The notes beneath the pieces are model-generated. The model did no database searches and had not been told where the DNA came from. It saw nothing but the letters and a program-made list of their open reading frames with translations. Made by a program: the position numbers and the translations under genes. This document shows, one piece after another, positions 8,232 to 18,474 of a DNA stretch of 48,733 nucleotides; positions within the stretch are counted from its first letter, which is position 1, and each line of letters opens with the position of its first letter. The stretch lies in NCBI RefSeq assembly GCF_003601925.1, contig NZ_QZWH01000055.1:1-48733 (forward strand), written 5' to 3'. The stretch comes from Buttiauxella izardii (lineage in GTDB: Bacteria > Pseudomonadota > Gammaproteobacteria > Enterobacterales > Enterobacteriaceae).

Positions 8232-8425
8232 ATTTCTTTACCCACCGGACGCAAATTCCCCCAAACCTCTTCTTCAGTCACCACCGGGGCATTCATGTCA
8301 CATTGCGCCAATAACTCATCAAGGGTGTAACGCCTTGGAGCGGGTTCTGTTCTGCCACTTTCTCTCTGCGCATTTCGCTTCACCTGCGGTTCAGATTTGC
8401 CGATAGCAGTCCCTGGAATATCCAT
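8225..8425 (-). CDS. chpS: ChpS antitoxin, C-terminal half conserved, unusual N-terminus
   Basis: The last 36 residues (RRYTLDELLAQCDMNAPVVT...GKEIW) match the toxin-binding tail of E. coli ChpS closely. The N-terminal 30 residues (starting MDIPGTAIGKSEPQVKRN) do not resemble the AbrB/SpoVT DNA-binding domain (RITIKRWGNSAGMVIP) that makes up the first half of E. coli ChpS. The protein is 66 residues instead of 83. A plausible binding site (GAGGAAC) precedes the ATG. It may still neutralise ChpB but probably cannot bind its own operator. A degraded or replaced N-terminal domain is more likely than a wrong start, because the other upstream frames also show no AbrB motif. Confidence 0.8.
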   Translation of the reverse strand: MDIPGTAIGKSEPQVKRNAQRESGRTEPAPRRYTLDELLAQCDMNAPVVTEEEVWGNLRPVGKEIW

Positions 8426-8639
8426 ATTTACGTGGTTCCTCTGTTTTTCTGGAAACTATAAGAATACTTATTAAGCCATCAGGTTTAATTTCTCACCTTA
8501 AACAGCCACCGTTATAGTCCTGGTAAGAAATAGATACCAGTGCGGAAAATGACCGAACGTGAAATCTGGAATGTAATTTCCAAAAAATAAGAAACCGCGG
8601 TGAGAACAGACAAAAAGATGCGAGAGCCCTCGCAAAGAG

Positions 8640-8667
8640 AAACGGCCACTCGAATGAGTGGCCGTTT
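8640..8667 (-). terminator. Terminator after ytfP
   Basis: A 12-bp perfect stem (AAACGGCCACTC / GAGTGGCCGTTT) with a 4-nt loop, 10 bp past the ytfP stop. On the minus strand it is followed by a T-rich TTTCTCTTT tail. Confidence 0.8.
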
Positions 8668-8677
8668 GGGGAATGAA

Positions 8678-9022
8678 CTAGTACTGGTCTTTATCCAGCC
8701 AGTCCCCGCTTTCGATGCGGGTTAAGCCGTCTACCGGCCTTTGGTAAACGTACATCCACGCACTGCCGTATGGGGTTTGAATGAGCTGGCGTTTGTATTC
8801 CCCGCCTTTGGTGCGCAGAGCATCCAGCTCAGAGAGTGTGGACGCATCAATTCGATACACTTCACCGACCACGGAACCTTCACCCTGGACGACGCCCGGA
8901 TAATGGCCGAGGCTGTACAAAGCGTAGTTTTCGACGTGATGCTCCCCGAGCCACTGGGCGTTTGTCATCCAGTGGCTGTTACCTTGCTTGCGTCTTAAAC
9001 TGCCGTAAACAAATATTCGCAT
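8678..9022 (-). CDS. ytfP: Gamma-glutamylcyclotransferase-fold protein YtfP
   Basis: A 114-residue member of the YtfP/GGCT family (AIG2-like). It starts MRIFVYGSLRRKQGN, containing the family's YGSLR substrate-loop motif, and has GEVYRIDASTLSELDALR and GGEYKRQLIQTP downstream, where the family's acidic catalytic residue is expected. Its biochemical role in bacteria is not firmly established. It starts 2 nt after tamB and is the last gene of the tamA-tamB-ytfP operon, the same arrangement as in E. coli. Confidence 0.93.
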   Translation of the reverse strand: MRIFVYGSLRRKQGNSHWMTNAQWLGEHHVENYALYSLGHYPGVVQGEGSVVGEVYRIDASTLSELDALRTKGGEYKRQLIQTPYGSAWMYVYQRPVDGLTRIESGDWLDKDQY

Positions 9023-9024
9023 TG

Positions 9025-12000
9025 CTAAAACTCAAACTGATAAAGCAGATCAAGTGCCTGATCGATACCAGACACCGCTTCCAGATATAGCTTAGGCATC
9101 AGGCGATAACGCAGTGTTAGTGTCGCCAATGAGTCAAAAATTCCCACGCCATATTTCACCTGGAGACCTGGCAGTACATAGCCACTTACTACCACTTGTG
9201 AGGAATCCCCCACCCCTGCGGTATCAAGCGCCAGATTGCTTACGCCAAACGTCTCGCCGATTTTACCCACAACCTGACCACTTTGTGCAACCCCCAGGCC
9301 AACAAGCATTGACGTCATGGCGTTGCCATCGTCGCCAGAATTGTCTAAACCTTGCCCGCGAAGCAGGTAGGACAAGGCTTCCTGCTGAGACATGGCTGGG
9401 TCTGAAAATATCTCAGCTTTTGGTTCATCGGCCGATCCAGTGACGCGAACACCGGCAATAACGTCGTTTTCTGTCGCTTCCGGGTTACGTATCGCTTCGA
9501 TATTCAGCAAAGGTTGGTCCGGTGGGCCGGAGAATAACAGCTCGCCTTTGCGCACAATCAGATCCTGGCCGTAAGCGTGGAAGCGCCCTTCCGGAATATT
9601 GATTTGCCCGTTAAGACCTAAGCCCTGGCGATCCTGCACCATTTTCAAATCGCCGCTTAAACGCGCTTTCAGGCCGAACGCATCCAGACGCACATTGTTG
9701 CCAACGTGAATCACGAGATTACTGTTGATTGGAATGCCCGCCGTTTGCGGCTTAACCGGCTTCAGGTCTTTATCCAACATCACTTCATCGCTGGAAACGC
9801 CGACCGAACTTTCCGGCACTTCATGCACCACAATGCGCGCCCACGGAATATCGACGCTGCCATCCAACGTGAACAAGCTTGGTGTAGCGACAAACTCAAC
9901 GTCCGGCGACACATCAAGGCGCACCATCGGTGGCACGGTAATGCGTACCTTGTTGCCCTTCGCCGCCACGCGCGCGCGCCAGTTGTCGAGTTGCGCCCAG
10001 TCCGCATCACCGCTCAGCGCAATATCACCCTGTTTCGTGCGCACGGTTCCAGCAAGCGTGGAATTCATGCCGTTAAAGTTCATGGCGACCTGGCTTGGCT
10101 GCATATCAAACGGCATAAAGTTGCCGTCAATATCTATGCCGTTAAGCTGCAACTGACCGAATATTTGCGGTCTTTCTGCATTGCCCGCTAGCCGCAAGTT
10201 GGCGTTAAGCTTCCCGGCGGCTTTTTCCCCACGCGCAAATACCGCGTTGGCGATAGCCAAATCAAAGTTGCGCATATTCACATTACCGGCCAGGTTGCGG
10301 CGGTTTTGTGGATCGGTGATTTGCACCTGGCCGTCGAACTGGCCGTTCTGCGCAACACGAATCAACCAGCCCAGTTTCGCCTGGTTGTTTTTAAGTTCAG
10401 CATTGAGATTGAGCGTGTCGAACGCCACCAGTAGCGGGCTGTCGTTCACCATTTGCGTGACTTTCACGCCGTTGCCCGTGAGCGTAACGGAGCCTTGCGG
10501 CAAGCCTTCGGATTCCGCATCCCAGCTGACATCCGCACGCCCACTGAACGTTCCCACCGCCTGCGTATCCGCTGGCATAAACGGTTTGAGCATCGCCAAA
10601 TCAAAACGGTTCAGATTGACCAACGCCCGCCCTTTTGCGCCCGCATCAATCGGCTGTGGCACGCAAAGTTCGGCATTCGGGTTCGTCCAGCAATGCGCGC
10701 CAATATTGATTTTCTGCTCTTTGTTGCGGTAATCGAGCGCCAGTGCGCGGTTGAGCGACCACGGCCCAACCGGCGTTTCAAAGCGTGTATTGCTGAGATT
10801 GCCGCGCCAGCGTTCTTCTGCGCGGTCAAAGCTGCCGCTTAAATCAAGCTGCCCGGAAACCGGCTCGCCCTGAATGCGCAGTTGCAGTTGATGCTGTTTT
10901 TCAGAGCCTTTTGCGGCAAGCGTCACAAGACTAAGATCCACACCCGGCTGGGAAATCCGCTCAACGCGCAAGTCCAGGTTCCCGGCGATTTGATCGGTGG
11001 ATTTCACGTCCCCTTTCAACAACACGCGGGCAATGGAAAGTTCCTGCCAGCGCAGGTTGTTAGCGGTGAGATCCGCCAGTAGCTGCGGCGCTTTCACCTC
11101 GCCGCGCACTTTAATCGTGCCTTTCGCGGTGCCACCTAAACCCGGTAACGCGTTGTCGAGATTTGGCGCATCAATGGTGGCATCCAGTGCCAAATCTTTC
11201 TGGCCGAGTTCGCCTTTCACATCCGCACTGTTGCGCCCCAGTTCAAGGTGCAGGCCAGGGATTTTCCACTGCATGTAGCTGTTGCCGTTGAGTTTCCCGG
11301 CGACATTCACTTTGTTATTTTTGACGTTACCCGCCAGTTTCAGCTCAGAAACATCCACCTGCCAGGAGCCGCCGTACAAACTGCCGCTGGTTTTCACCAG
11401 GCCGTCGAGTTTGGCAGGCCAGTCCGGGAACTGCTTCGCGGTGTTGATATCGTCGAGTTTCAGCTCGCCGCGCCAGCTAATCGCTTTGCTCCAGTCGAGC
11501 ACCGCTTTCAGGTCGGTGTTGCCCTGCAAGGCGGCGATGCGCAGTTTATCGAGATTGAGCTGCTGTTCGTTGCCTTTACTGTCCAGCGTGATGGTGGCGG
11601 GCGGGATTTGCTCGCCCTTCACATCGGTGCGGAATGACAGCGTGTAGTCGGTCATTTTGCCGCTGAATTTCAGCTTGAGGTTATCGGCCTGATATTCTTT
11701 TTTGCCGGTAAACGGCCAGTAAAGCTGTTTGCTGACCACTTCGAGATTGAGCGGCAAACCGGCTTCGGCAAGCTGCGTATGGGCGGTGAGTTCCATATCC
11801 ACCGGGCCGGAGAGATTCATGCCGACTTTCAGCACATCGCGCAGCTCGCCGCCGATTTTCATCTTCACCTTTTCGCCTTTAATCGGGTCGATATTGAGCG
11901 TGGTGTTTAAGGTGAGATCGACCGGCCATTTGTCGCGCAGTTCCGCGCTGCCCGTGGCGTTGACGATGCCTTGAGAAGAATCGACATCCAGCGCATCAAG

Positions 12001-12801
12001 CTTCAGAGAACCGTCGATACTGCTGACTTTCAGCAACAGGCTGCTGACCAGCAAATCGGTGTCGCCCGTCAGGCGCAATGCCGATCCCCGGAACTCCTGA
12101 ATATTCAGGTTCAGCGGTAGATGCACATCGGTCATTTCTGGCAAAACTGGCTTTTCAAATAGCTGTTTGAGCGTTTCGCCCAGCGGCAACTCTTCCGGTT
12201 GCGGGTTTTGAATTTTCGGCTCGACCACTTGTTCTTGCGCCACTTTGGCGACTTTCGGCAACGCTATCAGCAACCCTTCCAGATTGGTCGGCGTGACAGT
12301 CAAATTGCGCTCTTGCCAGTTCAGGCCCGAGGTAAATTCCATCACCGAAACGGTGGTGTTATCAATCTTGATATTGACGTTATTAAGCGCCACGCGGCTT
12401 AACGTAATCGGGTACGGCGTGGTGAGATTAAGCGGGCCGGTATCTTCTTCTTGAACAGGAGCCGACGGCGGCATCTTTTTGCTGTCGATAACCACGTCGA
12501 TATCTTTGAGCGAGAGATTATTCACGCACAGGCTGCTGTCGCGCAGGCAACCGAGTTTTACCGCAAGGTTCACTTCCCCCGCGCGCACGTCCACGCCCGG
12601 TTGTTCGTAGCGCAGACCTTTGATGGTCAGATTGCGCCAGCCACCGGTGACGCTGGCGATATCTAAGCCAGGCACCCAACGGTTCGCGGCATTAAATAAG
12701 ACGTGCAGCCCGGTGGTTGTCCCCACCAGGAAGCCCACTGCGCCAATCAGCAGCACTACAAACACCAACACCGCGAGGCTTATCTTCTTCCAACGACTCA
12801 T
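9025..12801 (-). CDS. tamB: TamB, inner-membrane-anchored AsmA-like bridge protein
   Basis: The 1258-residue partner of TamA in the translocation and assembly module. Family members form a long hydrophobic groove across the periplasm and take part in outer-membrane protein assembly and phospholipid transport. An N-terminal signal anchor (about residues 7-27) is followed by a very long beta-rich region of short repeated strands. The conserved DUF490/TamB domain occupies roughly the last 340 residues and ends [26 protein letters not shown] with an aromatic C-terminus. Length equals the E. coli protein within one residue. Its ATG overlaps the tamA stop (ATGA), so the two are translationally coupled. 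Confidence 0.97.
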   Translation of the reverse strand: MSRWKKISLAVLVFVVLLIGAVGFLVGTTTGLHVLFNAANRWVPGLDIASVTGGWRNLTIKGLRYEQPGVDVRAGEVNLAVKLGCLRDSSLCVNNLSLKDIDVVIDSKKMPPSAPVQEEDTGPLNLTTPYPITLSRVALNNVNIKIDNTTVSVMEFTSGLNWQERNLTVTPTNLEGLLIALPKVAKVAQEQVVEPKIQNPQPEELPLGETLKQLFEKPVLPEMTDVHLPLNLNIQEFRGSALRLTGDTDLLVSSLLLKVSSIDGSLKLDALDVDSSQGIVNATGSAELRDKWPVDLTLNTTLNIDPIKGEKVKMKIGGELRDVLKVGMNLSGPVDMELTAHTQLAEAGLPLNLEVVSKQLYWPFTGKKEYQADNLKLKFSGKMTDYTLSFRTDVKGEQIPPATITLDSKGNEQQLNLDKLRIAALQGNTDLKAVLDWSKAISWRGELKLDDINTAKQFPDWPAKLDGLVKTSGSLYGGSWQVDVSELKLAGNVKNNKVNVAGKLNGNSYMQWKIPGLHLELGRNSADVKGELGQKDLALDATIDAPNLDNALPGLGGTAKGTIKVRGEVKAPQLLADLTANNLRWQELSIARVLLKGDVKSTDQIAGNLDLRVERISQPGVDLSLVTLAAKGSEKQHQLQLRIQGEPVSGQLDLSGSFDRAEERWRGNLSNTRFETPVGPWSLNRALALDYRNKEQKINIGAHCWTNPNAELCVPQPIDAGAKGRALVNLNRFDLAMLKPFMPADTQAVGTFSGRADVSWDAESEGLPQGSVTLTGNGVKVTQMVNDSPLLVAFDTLNLNAELKNNQAKLGWLIRVAQNGQFDGQVQITDPQNRRNLAGNVNMRNFDLAIANAVFARGEKAAGKLNANLRLAGNAERPQIFGQLQLNGIDIDGNFMPFDMQPSQVAMNFNGMNSTLAGTVRTKQGDIALSGDADWAQLDNWRARVAAKGNKVRITVPPMVRLDVSPDVEFVATPSLFTLDGSVDIPWARIVVHEVPESSVGVSSDEVMLDKDLKPVKPQTAGIPINSNLVIHVGNNVRLDAFGLKARLSGDLKMVQDRQGLGLNGQINIPEGRFHAYGQDLIVRKGELLFSGPPDQPLLNIEAIRNPEATENDVIAGVRVTGSADEPKAEIFSDPAMSQQEALSYLLRGQGLDNSGDDGNAMTSMLVGLGVAQSGQVVGKIGETFGVSNLALDTAGVGDSSQVVVSGYVLPGLQVKYGVGIFDSLATLTLRYRLMPKLYLEAVSGIDQALDLLYQFEF

Positions 12802-14531
12802 AGTTCAGGCCCCAAACCGATGTAAAACTGCACGCCATGCTCTTCTTTATCTGCCACCGGAACGGCGAAATCGAGCTTGATTGGCCCAACGGGTGACTGC
12901 CAGCGCACGCCAACACCCGCGCCAGTTTTAAAGTTGCTCTGTTTGATATCGTTAACCGCTTCGCCGGAATCGACGAACACCGCGCCCCACCATTTCCCGG
13001 TCACGTTGTACTGATATTCCAGCGAGCCGGTCAGCATTTTGGAGGCACCGGTCAGCTCGCCTTTATCGTTTTCCGGGGAGATAGATTTGTAGGAATAGCC
13101 GCGAATACTGCGGTCACCACCGGCAAAGAAACGCAAGTCTGGCGGCACTTTGTCGAAGTTATTGGTTTCAATCCAACCGACGTTGCCACGCACCACAAAA
13201 CGGTTTTTTTCCTGCAATGTCCGAATCCAGACTTGTTGCGCCTGCACGACGGCGAAGTCCACATCGGAACCCCACATGGTGTCAGAAACGTCAATCGAGT
13301 AGCGTTGTGAATCGCCCCAGGTTGGCATCAAACCGCCGCGTGAACGGGTGCGGTTGAGGCTCACGCCCGGATATAGCAGCATCGTGGTGTTGGTGACGTC
13401 TGCCTGGGTAAAGTGGTCGAGGCTCCAGCGCAGGTTGATAGCGTGCTGCCAGCCGCTGGATAAATCCCAGTAGCGCGAGACGGCAAGCGTGGTGGAGTCT
13501 GACTTGGTGTCGTTCAGGTCGGTGGCTTTAAAGCCGCCCTGCACCAGATAATATTGTTCGAGCGGGTTTTTCAGCAGCGGCATTTTGTAGCTGAAATCGA
13601 AAATCTGTTCCGGCGCTGACAGGCTGATGCTGCTGGTCAGGCTGTGGCCGTAGGAGTTCATCCACGGTTTTTTCCACGAGGCTTTCACTCGTGGCCCAAC
13701 GTCGGTGGAATAACCCACACCGGTTTCGATGGTGTTTTCGGTGCGCGGTGAAACCACACCGTGCAGCGGCAATATTTTGGTTTTGCGCGCTTCGTCGAAT
13801 TCTGGTGCAACAACCACGGAATTAAACCAACCAGTGGCTGACAAACGACGGTTCAACTCGGCCAAATCTTTCGACTGGTAATAGTCGCCCTGCTTAAACG
13901 GCACGAGGTTTTGCAGGTATTCTTCGCGGATTTGCGAGCCTTCAAACGTTACGGCACCAAAACGGTAACGCTCACCGCTGTTGTAATCGATATCCCAGAA
14001 CGCCTGGCGGCGCTCAAGCGACACGCCGAGCTGGCTTTTGGTGAACTCGCTGTCGAAATAGCCTTTGCGCACGGCAATGTTGGAGAGATCTTTTTTGAAA
14101 CTGTCGTAATCATGATGATTGAGAATGGTGCCGATCTTTGGGCGTTCGCCCAGCAGCGCGATGTAGTCTTTATCATCACGCGCGCCGCCGCGCAGGATCA
14201 CATCGGTGCCGCCAATTAAAACCGGCGGGCCGGGATCGACTTTGGCGATCAAAACCTGGCGTCCTTTGGCTGGCGGTGGACGCAGGTCGAAATCAATCGT
14301 TGGCTCGTAATAGCCGAGCGCTTTCAGACCATTACGAATAGCATCGTCCACGCGGGCACGGAAACGCCTGTCCGGCGTCACTTCATCACTCTGGATGGTA
14401 GAAAGCTGAGCGCGAACGTTTTTTTGTAGTTCGCCGCTTAGCCCATCAACCTGTAAACGCACGTTGGCAGCTCCGGCCCACGTACTCACCAGGCACAGAC
14501 AAGCCGAGCAAATAATACGGATTCGTGGCAC
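12798..14531 (-). CDS. tamA: TamA, Omp85-family outer-membrane assembly factor
   Basis: Outer-membrane component of the translocation and assembly module (577 residues, as in E. coli). It has a signal peptide ([16 protein letters not shown], then [10 protein letters not shown]), three POTRA domains (about 22-265) and a C-terminal 16-stranded beta-barrel that includes the Omp85 motif [12 protein letters not shown] and ends [11 protein letters not shown]. Together with TamB it helps insert a subset of outer-membrane proteins. It is first in the tamA-tamB-ytfP operon and divergent from msrA. Confidence 0.97.
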   Translation of the reverse strand: MPRIRIICSACLCLVSTWAGAANVRLQVDGLSGELQKNVRAQLSTIQSDEVTPDRRFRARVDDAIRNGLKALGYYEPTIDFDLRPPPAKGRQVLIAKVDPGPPVLIGGTDVILRGGARDDKDYIALLGERPKIGTILNHHDYDSFKKDLSNIAVRKGYFDSEFTKSQLGVSLERRQAFWDIDYNSGERYRFGAVTFEGSQIREEYLQNLVPFKQGDYYQSKDLAELNRRLSATGWFNSVVVAPEFDEARKTKILPLHGVVSPRTENTIETGVGYSTDVGPRVKASWKKPWMNSYGHSLTSSISLSAPEQIFDFSYKMPLLKNPLEQYYLVQGGFKATDLNDTKSDSTTLAVSRYWDLSSGWQHAINLRWSLDHFTQADVTNTTMLLYPGVSLNRTRSRGGLMPTWGDSQRYSIDVSDTMWGSDVDFAVVQAQQVWIRTLQEKNRFVVRGNVGWIETNNFDKVPPDLRFFAGGDRSIRGYSYKSISPENDKGELTGASKMLTGSLEYQYNVTGKWWGAVFVDSGEAVNDIKQSNFKTGAGVGVRWQSPVGPIKLDFAVPVADKEEHGVQFYIGLGPEL

Positions 14532-14756
14532 GTTTTCTCCTGAATATCCTTGTTCCCACCCCTGGAAGGAAACGTTTAGCCGCCCTTAGGCTTAACAAAA
14601 CCCCAACAATTGGGGTTGAAAATCGCACAATAACCCAAATAATTCTTATATGTACTGTAGTCTCATACAGAGGACTTATTGTCTGCAATAACACGCCTCG
14701 TTACAACCGCATGGCGGTTGTTGTTAAATTTAGTCAATATCGGGAGATCACGACTG

Positions 14757-15395
14757 ATGAAATTATTTGAGAAAACCCATCCCGTGACACAGTCTGAAGC
14801 CCTGCCTGGTCGCAATACCCCGATGCCAATCGCCACGCTGCATGCGGTTAATGAGCATTCAATGACAAATGTACCAGATGGCATGGAAATCGCTTATTTT
14901 GCGATGGGTTGTTTCTGGGGCGTTGAACGTTTGTTCTGGCGACTACCGGGGGTTTATAGCACCGCAGCAGGATACGCCGGAGGTTTTACGCCGAATCCGA
15001 CCTACCATGAAGTGTGTAGCGGCATGACCGGGCACACGGAAGCGGTGCGCGTGGTTTATGACCCGCAAGTCGTGAGCTACGAAGAGTTGCTGCATGTGTT
15101 CTGGGAAAATCATGACCCGGCACAAGGCATGCGCCAGGGCGGCGACACCGGCACACAATACCGCTCCGCGATTTATCCACTGACGCCAGAACAGGATTCC
15201 GCAGCCCGCGCCAGTGTTGAACGCTTCCAGCAAGCGATGAATATTTCCGGCGACGATCGCAAAATCACCACCGAAATCGCCAACGCTGGGCCGTTCTATT
15301 ACGCCGAAGACGACCACCAGCAATACCTGCATAAAAACCCGTATGGCTATTGCGGCATCGGCGGCATTGGTGTTTGTTTGCCACCAGAAGACTAA
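14757..15395 (+). CDS. msrA: Peptide methionine-S-sulfoxide reductase MsrA
   Basis: Repairs methionine-S-sulfoxide in proteins and free methionine. The 212-residue protein has the catalytic [14 protein letters not shown] motif (Cys52), the GTQYRSAIY stretch and the C-terminal resolving-cysteine region [20 protein letters not shown] chose the ATG at 14757 because it follows GGGAG and gives the same length as E. coli MsrA; longer in-frame extensions ([12 protein letters not shown]...) run into the tamA promoter region. In E. coli K-12 the next gene is ytfL, whereas here about 7 kb of extra DNA follows. Confidence 0.97.
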   Translation: MKLFEKTHPVTQSEALPGRNTPMPIATLHAVNEHSMTNVPDGMEIAYFAMGCFWGVERLFWRLPGVYSTAAGYAGGFTPNPTYHEVCSGMTGHTEAVRVVYDPQVVSYEELLHVFWENHDPAQGMRQGGDTGTQYRSAIYPLTPEQDSAARASVERFQQAMNISGDDRKITTEIANAGPFYYAEDDHQQYLHKNPYGYCGIGGIGVCLPPED

Positions 15396-15407
15396 ATCCC
15401 TTCCCAG

Positions 15408-15434
15408 GTCGGATAGGCGCTAGCGCCTTCCGAC
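15408..15434. repeat. REP-like hairpin after msrA
   Basis: GTCGGATAGGCGC and GCGCCTTCCGAC form a long stem with one mismatch and a TA loop. It probably works as the msrA 3' end and marks the left edge of the accessory block. Confidence 0.7.
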
Positions 15435-15497
15435 AAAACCACCCCCCATTTGTACAAACGGTTACCCGCGCTGCGTTTACGGATTATTCATCTCCGT

Positions 15498-15520
15498 GAT
15501 ATGTTATATGATAACAATTC
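15498..15520. promoter_or_regulatory. Predicted Zur (zinc uptake regulator) box over the promoter of the SPFH/ATPase operon
   Basis: Half-sites GATATGTTATA and GATAACAATTC around a central T match the gamma-proteobacterial Zur consensus (GAAATGTTATA-N-TATAACATTTC, from memory) at 19 of 22 defined positions. The site covers the likely -10 TATGAT (15507-15512) and ends 24 bp before the first gene. Zn-loaded Zur would therefore repress the operon, and zinc starvation would switch it on. This is a sequence match only. Confidence 0.65.
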
Positions 15521-15544
15521 AACCTCAGCGACACCGCCTTTCCA

Positions 15545-17494
15545 ATGACTGAACCCACGCAATCTTCGCCGTTTAGCTCTCAGGCTCGATATTCTTTAGC
15601 GTCCTCGCAGGCCCTGCTCGCCGCAAGAGTGGTTTTCGGGTTAGGTGCAGCGATTTTTTTGATGCTGGTTATGGCGCTGCTCGCGCATATTTTCGAGTCA
15701 TCTTCCCGCTGGCCTGCGCTGTTAAGTAGCAACGCCGCCGTGCTGATTTTGTTAGCTGTCGCATGGTATAACGCCCAGCGAATTTGCCAGTGGCGTGGGA
15801 ATATCTTCGCGCCAGTGCTCAAACCTGAAGACGCCGCAGAAACCGAACCTTTGCCAATGATTTATCAGCGGCTTGGCGCACTCATTCCCATAAGCTTCAA
15901 ACGTTTTGGAGCGTTGCTCACCAGCGATGGAATTGGGCTGGCGGCGATGGCCGCCTTCGTATTGTTTGTCGCGCTTTCGGGCTGGAATAACAATTACGTC
16001 GCCCTTGATGAAAGCACTGTGCGTTGGGTGGCGGTCGGAATTATTGCGACGGCGATGTTTGCCACTCTGGTTGCTGAACGTCATTTGGCTGCAACCGCGA
16101 GCGAAGCCTGGCCGGAGGCAAAATTCATTGCGCCAATATTACGCCTGGCGCTGGCAGTGCAATTCCTCTCTTTACCGGGGTTAATTTTCCCGACGCTTAA
16201 CATTGCATTCATCATTAATCTGCCCGCGATTTTAGTGCTGCTGGTGGCGATTGAATTTCTGCTGCGCGGCCTGTTCTCGCTGTTTACGCCGCCAAAAGCG
16301 GAAAGTGCGGAACCTGAATATCTGGCAAAAAGCCAACTGGCGGCACAGCTCGTCTGGCCGCCGCGACCGTTGCTGTTTTTACAACACGAAATCCATCAGC
16401 ACTTTGGCATCGATTTGCGCCAGCTTTGGGCGTTTACGGTCCTGAAGCGCGCATTTCTACCGGTGCTCGCAGTGATGATGCTTTGCGGCTGGTTGTTGAC
16501 GGGGTTCCAGCAAGTTTCCACCACCCAACGTGGCATTTACGAGCGCTTTGGCAAACCTGTTGCGGTGTTGCCCGCAGGCCTGCATTACGGGCTGCCGTGG
16601 CCGTTTGGGCAAGTAATGCTGACGGAAAACGGTCAGGTGCATGAACTGGCCGCCGGAGAAGAACCGGATACCGCATCCGAACCGCTGGCAAGCGCCGAAG
16701 GAGCCGCGCCGCAAAGTGCCGATCGCCTGTGGGACGCCGTTCATAGCTTTGATAAAGCACAGATTATCGCCAGCCAAAGCGATGACCAGCAAAGCCTGCA
16801 AATCATAAACAGCGACGTGCGTTTTATGTGGCGCATTGGTTTAACCGATAACGCCGCGCTGGCGGCGACTTACCGCAGCAACAACCTGCCCGAGTTGATT
16901 CGCAGCACCGCCAACCAGGTTTTGGTGCATCAGTTTTCCTCGCTCACGCTGGAACAATTACTCGGCGAACAGCGCAACGCCTTAGCCAGCCAAATCAACC
17001 TGGCGGTGCAGCAAAAACTCAACGATTTACACAGCGGCGTTGAGTTGCTCTCAACCGTGGTCGAAGCCATTCACCCGCCAGCCGGTGCCGCCGATGCGTT
17101 TCACGGCGTGCAGGCCGCGCAAATTTCAGCGCAGGCGCTAGTTTCTCGCGAGCGCGGACATGCGGCTGAACTGGCCGCCAGCGCACAAACTAACGCCACA
17201 GCCCGCCAGAATCAGGCGCAAATGAATGCCACCGATGTGACCAGCAAAGCGCAGGCCACGGCGGTGCGTTTTGCCGCGCAGAAACAGGCGGTGGCGCAAT
17301 CCGGCCAGGTGTTCGTCGACGAATTATGGTTTAGCCAGTTGCGCCAGACGCTAGGCCACAGCCCATTGTTGATTATCGACAGCCGTATTGGCGCGGGTTC
17401 ACCACCGACCATCGACCTGCGCGACTTTCCCTCATTGAACGAAGCAGCGAGGCGTGACGCGCCTTCCAAACCGACACAGGAGTCTTCCCGTTGA
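15545..17494 (+). CDS. Polytopic SPFH/band-7 protein, HflK-like (first gene of metal-ATPase operon)
   Basis: A 649-residue membrane protein. The N-terminal 240 residues are not found in ordinary HflK and hold about six hydrophobic segments (roughly 23-47, 57-75, 122-138, 151-168, 192-214, 216-238). A further membrane segment at 296-312 leads into an SPFH domain (about 313-515; TTQRGIYERFGKPVAVLPAGLHYGLPWPF is its typical entry, shown here in part). An Ala/Gln-rich, probably coiled-coil tail follows (about 515-590). SPFH proteins build ring or cage assemblies that organise membrane partners, as HflK/HflC do around FtsH. No FtsH is present here; the partner in the operon is a P1B ATPase. No clear Shine-Dalgarno sequence precedes the ATG, so translation may be weak or the start may differ. 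The next gene overlaps its stop codon. Confidence 0.85.
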   Translation: MTEPTQSSPFSSQARYSLASSQALLAARVVFGLGAAIFLMLVMALLAHIFESSSRWPALLSSNAAVLILLAVAWYNAQRICQWRGNIFAPVLKPEDAAETEPLPMIYQRLGALIPISFKRFGALLTSDGIGLAAMAAFVLFVALSGWNNNYVALDESTVRWVAVGIIATAMFATLVAERHLAATASEAWPEAKFIAPILRLALAVQFLSLPGLIFPTLNIAFIINLPAILVLLVAIEFLLRGLFSLFTPPKAESAEPEYLAKSQLAAQLVWPPRPLLFLQHEIHQHFGIDLRQLWAFTVLKRAFLPVLAVMMLCGWLLTGFQQVSTTQRGIYERFGKPVAVLPAGLHYGLPWPFGQVMLTENGQVHELAAGEEPDTASEPLASAEGAAPQSADRLWDAVHSFDKAQIIASQSDDQQSLQIINSDVRFMWRIGLTDNAALAATYRSNNLPELIRSTANQVLVHQFSSLTLEQLLGEQRNALASQINLAVQQKLNDLHSGVELLSTVVEAIHPPAGAADAFHGVQAAQISAQALVSRERGHAAELAASAQTNATARQNQAQMNATDVTSKAQATAVRFAAQKQAVAQSGQVFVDELWFSQLRQTLGHSPLLIIDSRIGAGSPPTIDLRDFPSLNEAARRDAPSKPTQESSR

Positions 17495-18474
17495 GCCATT
17501 CACATCAACATGGTTGCAGCCACGGCTGTAGCCACAGCCATCACTCTGATGCGCCAAAAAAGGGCGGCTGGAAGCGCATTGCGGGCGCGGGTTTACTGGT
17601 GCTGATCCTCGTCGCGGCAGCCAGCCTGGTGCAGGTTCGCTCCGGCGAATCGCTGATCATTACCCGTTTTGGTAACCCGGTGCGCGTGCTGCTCAATCCC
17701 GGACTCGCATGGCGTTTACCCGCGCCGTTTGAGACAGCGACCACCGTAGATTTGCGGATGCGTACTACCTCGAGCGGCTTGCAGGATGTCGGCACGCGTG
17801 ACGGGCTGCGCATCATCGTGCAGTCGTTTGCCGTCTGGCAGGTGGATAACACGCCGGAACATGTGCAGCGCTTTATGCGCGCCGTACAAAACCAGCCAGA
17901 CGAAGCCGCTCGCCAGATTCGTGCGTATCTCGGTTCGGCACTGGAAACCACCACCAGCGGTTTTACGCTCTCGCAACTGATCAATACCGACAGCAAAAAG
18001 GTGCAGCTCAGCCAGTTTGAACAGCATTTACAGGCGCAAATCAGCCAACCGCTGCTGGAAAGCTACGGCATTCGCTTGGTTCAGGTGGGAACCGAACGCC
18101 TGACGCTGCCTGCGGTGACGCTCAACGCCACCGTCGACCGGATGCGCGCCGAACGTGAAACTATCGCGACCGAGCGCACCGCCGAAGGCAAACGCGCCGC
18201 CGCCGAAATCCGCTCGGCGGCAGAACGCGACGCACGCATTGTGGAGGCCACAGCGCAGGTTCAGGCCGCCGACATTGAAGCGCAGTCTCAGGCGCAGGCG
18301 GCGGAAATTTATGGCAAGGCTTATGCCAGTTCGCCGCAGCTTTACAGCCTGTTGCGCCAGCTTGATGCGCTCAGCGGCGTGGTCAACTCCAGCACCCGCC
18401 TGGTGTTGCGCACCGATGCCGCACCGTTCCGCCTGTTAGTGGAAGGGCCGAAACTGGATAAAACCCATGAGTGA
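17491..18474 (+). CDS. HflC-like SPFH protein with His/Cys-rich N-terminus
   Basis: A 327-residue protein. It starts with a TTG that overlaps the upstream TGA (TTGA) behind a good AGGAG, so this start is well supported. Residues 1-20 (MSHSHQHGCSHGCSHSHHSD) contain seven His and two Cys, a likely cytoplasmic metal-binding tail. A single membrane segment (about 27-46) follows, then the SPFH domain (SGESLIITRFGNPVRVLLNPG) and an Arg/Glu/Ala-rich coiled coil (DRMRAERETIATERTAEGKR). The C-terminal YASSPQLYSLLRQLDAL resembles the end of HflC. It is distinct from the housekeeping HflC, which in E. coli is encoded beyond rnr. The metal-binding tail supports a role with the neighbouring metal ATPase. 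Confidence 0.85.
   Translation: MSHSHQHGCSHGCSHSHHSDAPKKGGWKRIAGAGLLVLILVAAASLVQVRSGESLIITRFGNPVRVLLNPGLAWRLPAPFETATTVDLRMRTTSSGLQDVGTRDGLRIIVQSFAVWQVDNTPEHVQRFMRAVQNQPDEAARQIRAYLGSALETTTSGFTLSQLINTDSKKVQLSQFEQHLQAQISQPLLESYGIRLVQVGTERLTLPAVTLNATVDRMRAERETIATERTAEGKRAAAEIRSAAERDARIVEATAQVQAADIEAQSQAQAAEIYGKAYASSPQLYSLLRQLDALSGVVNSSTRLVLRTDAAPFRLLVEGPKLDKTHE

Noticed and set aside
8549-8590. Small plus-strand reading MTEREIWNVISKK followed by a stop
   Set aside because: No ribosome binding site, only 13 codons, and no recognisable family. It could be a gene remnant but nothing supports it.
9706-10191. Long plus-strand open frames opposite tamB
   Set aside because: They are antisense to a conserved gene, Arg/His-rich and family-less, as expected from the complement of a GC-rich coding sequence. 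The same applies to the frames opposite ytfR, ulaA and aidB.
14599-14617. Hairpin AACCCCAA-CAA-TTGGGGTT in the tamA/msrA gap as a terminator
   Set aside because: It lies upstream of both divergent genes with no gene ending nearby. It could be an attenuator in the tamA leader, but the T-run is short and there is no leader peptide.
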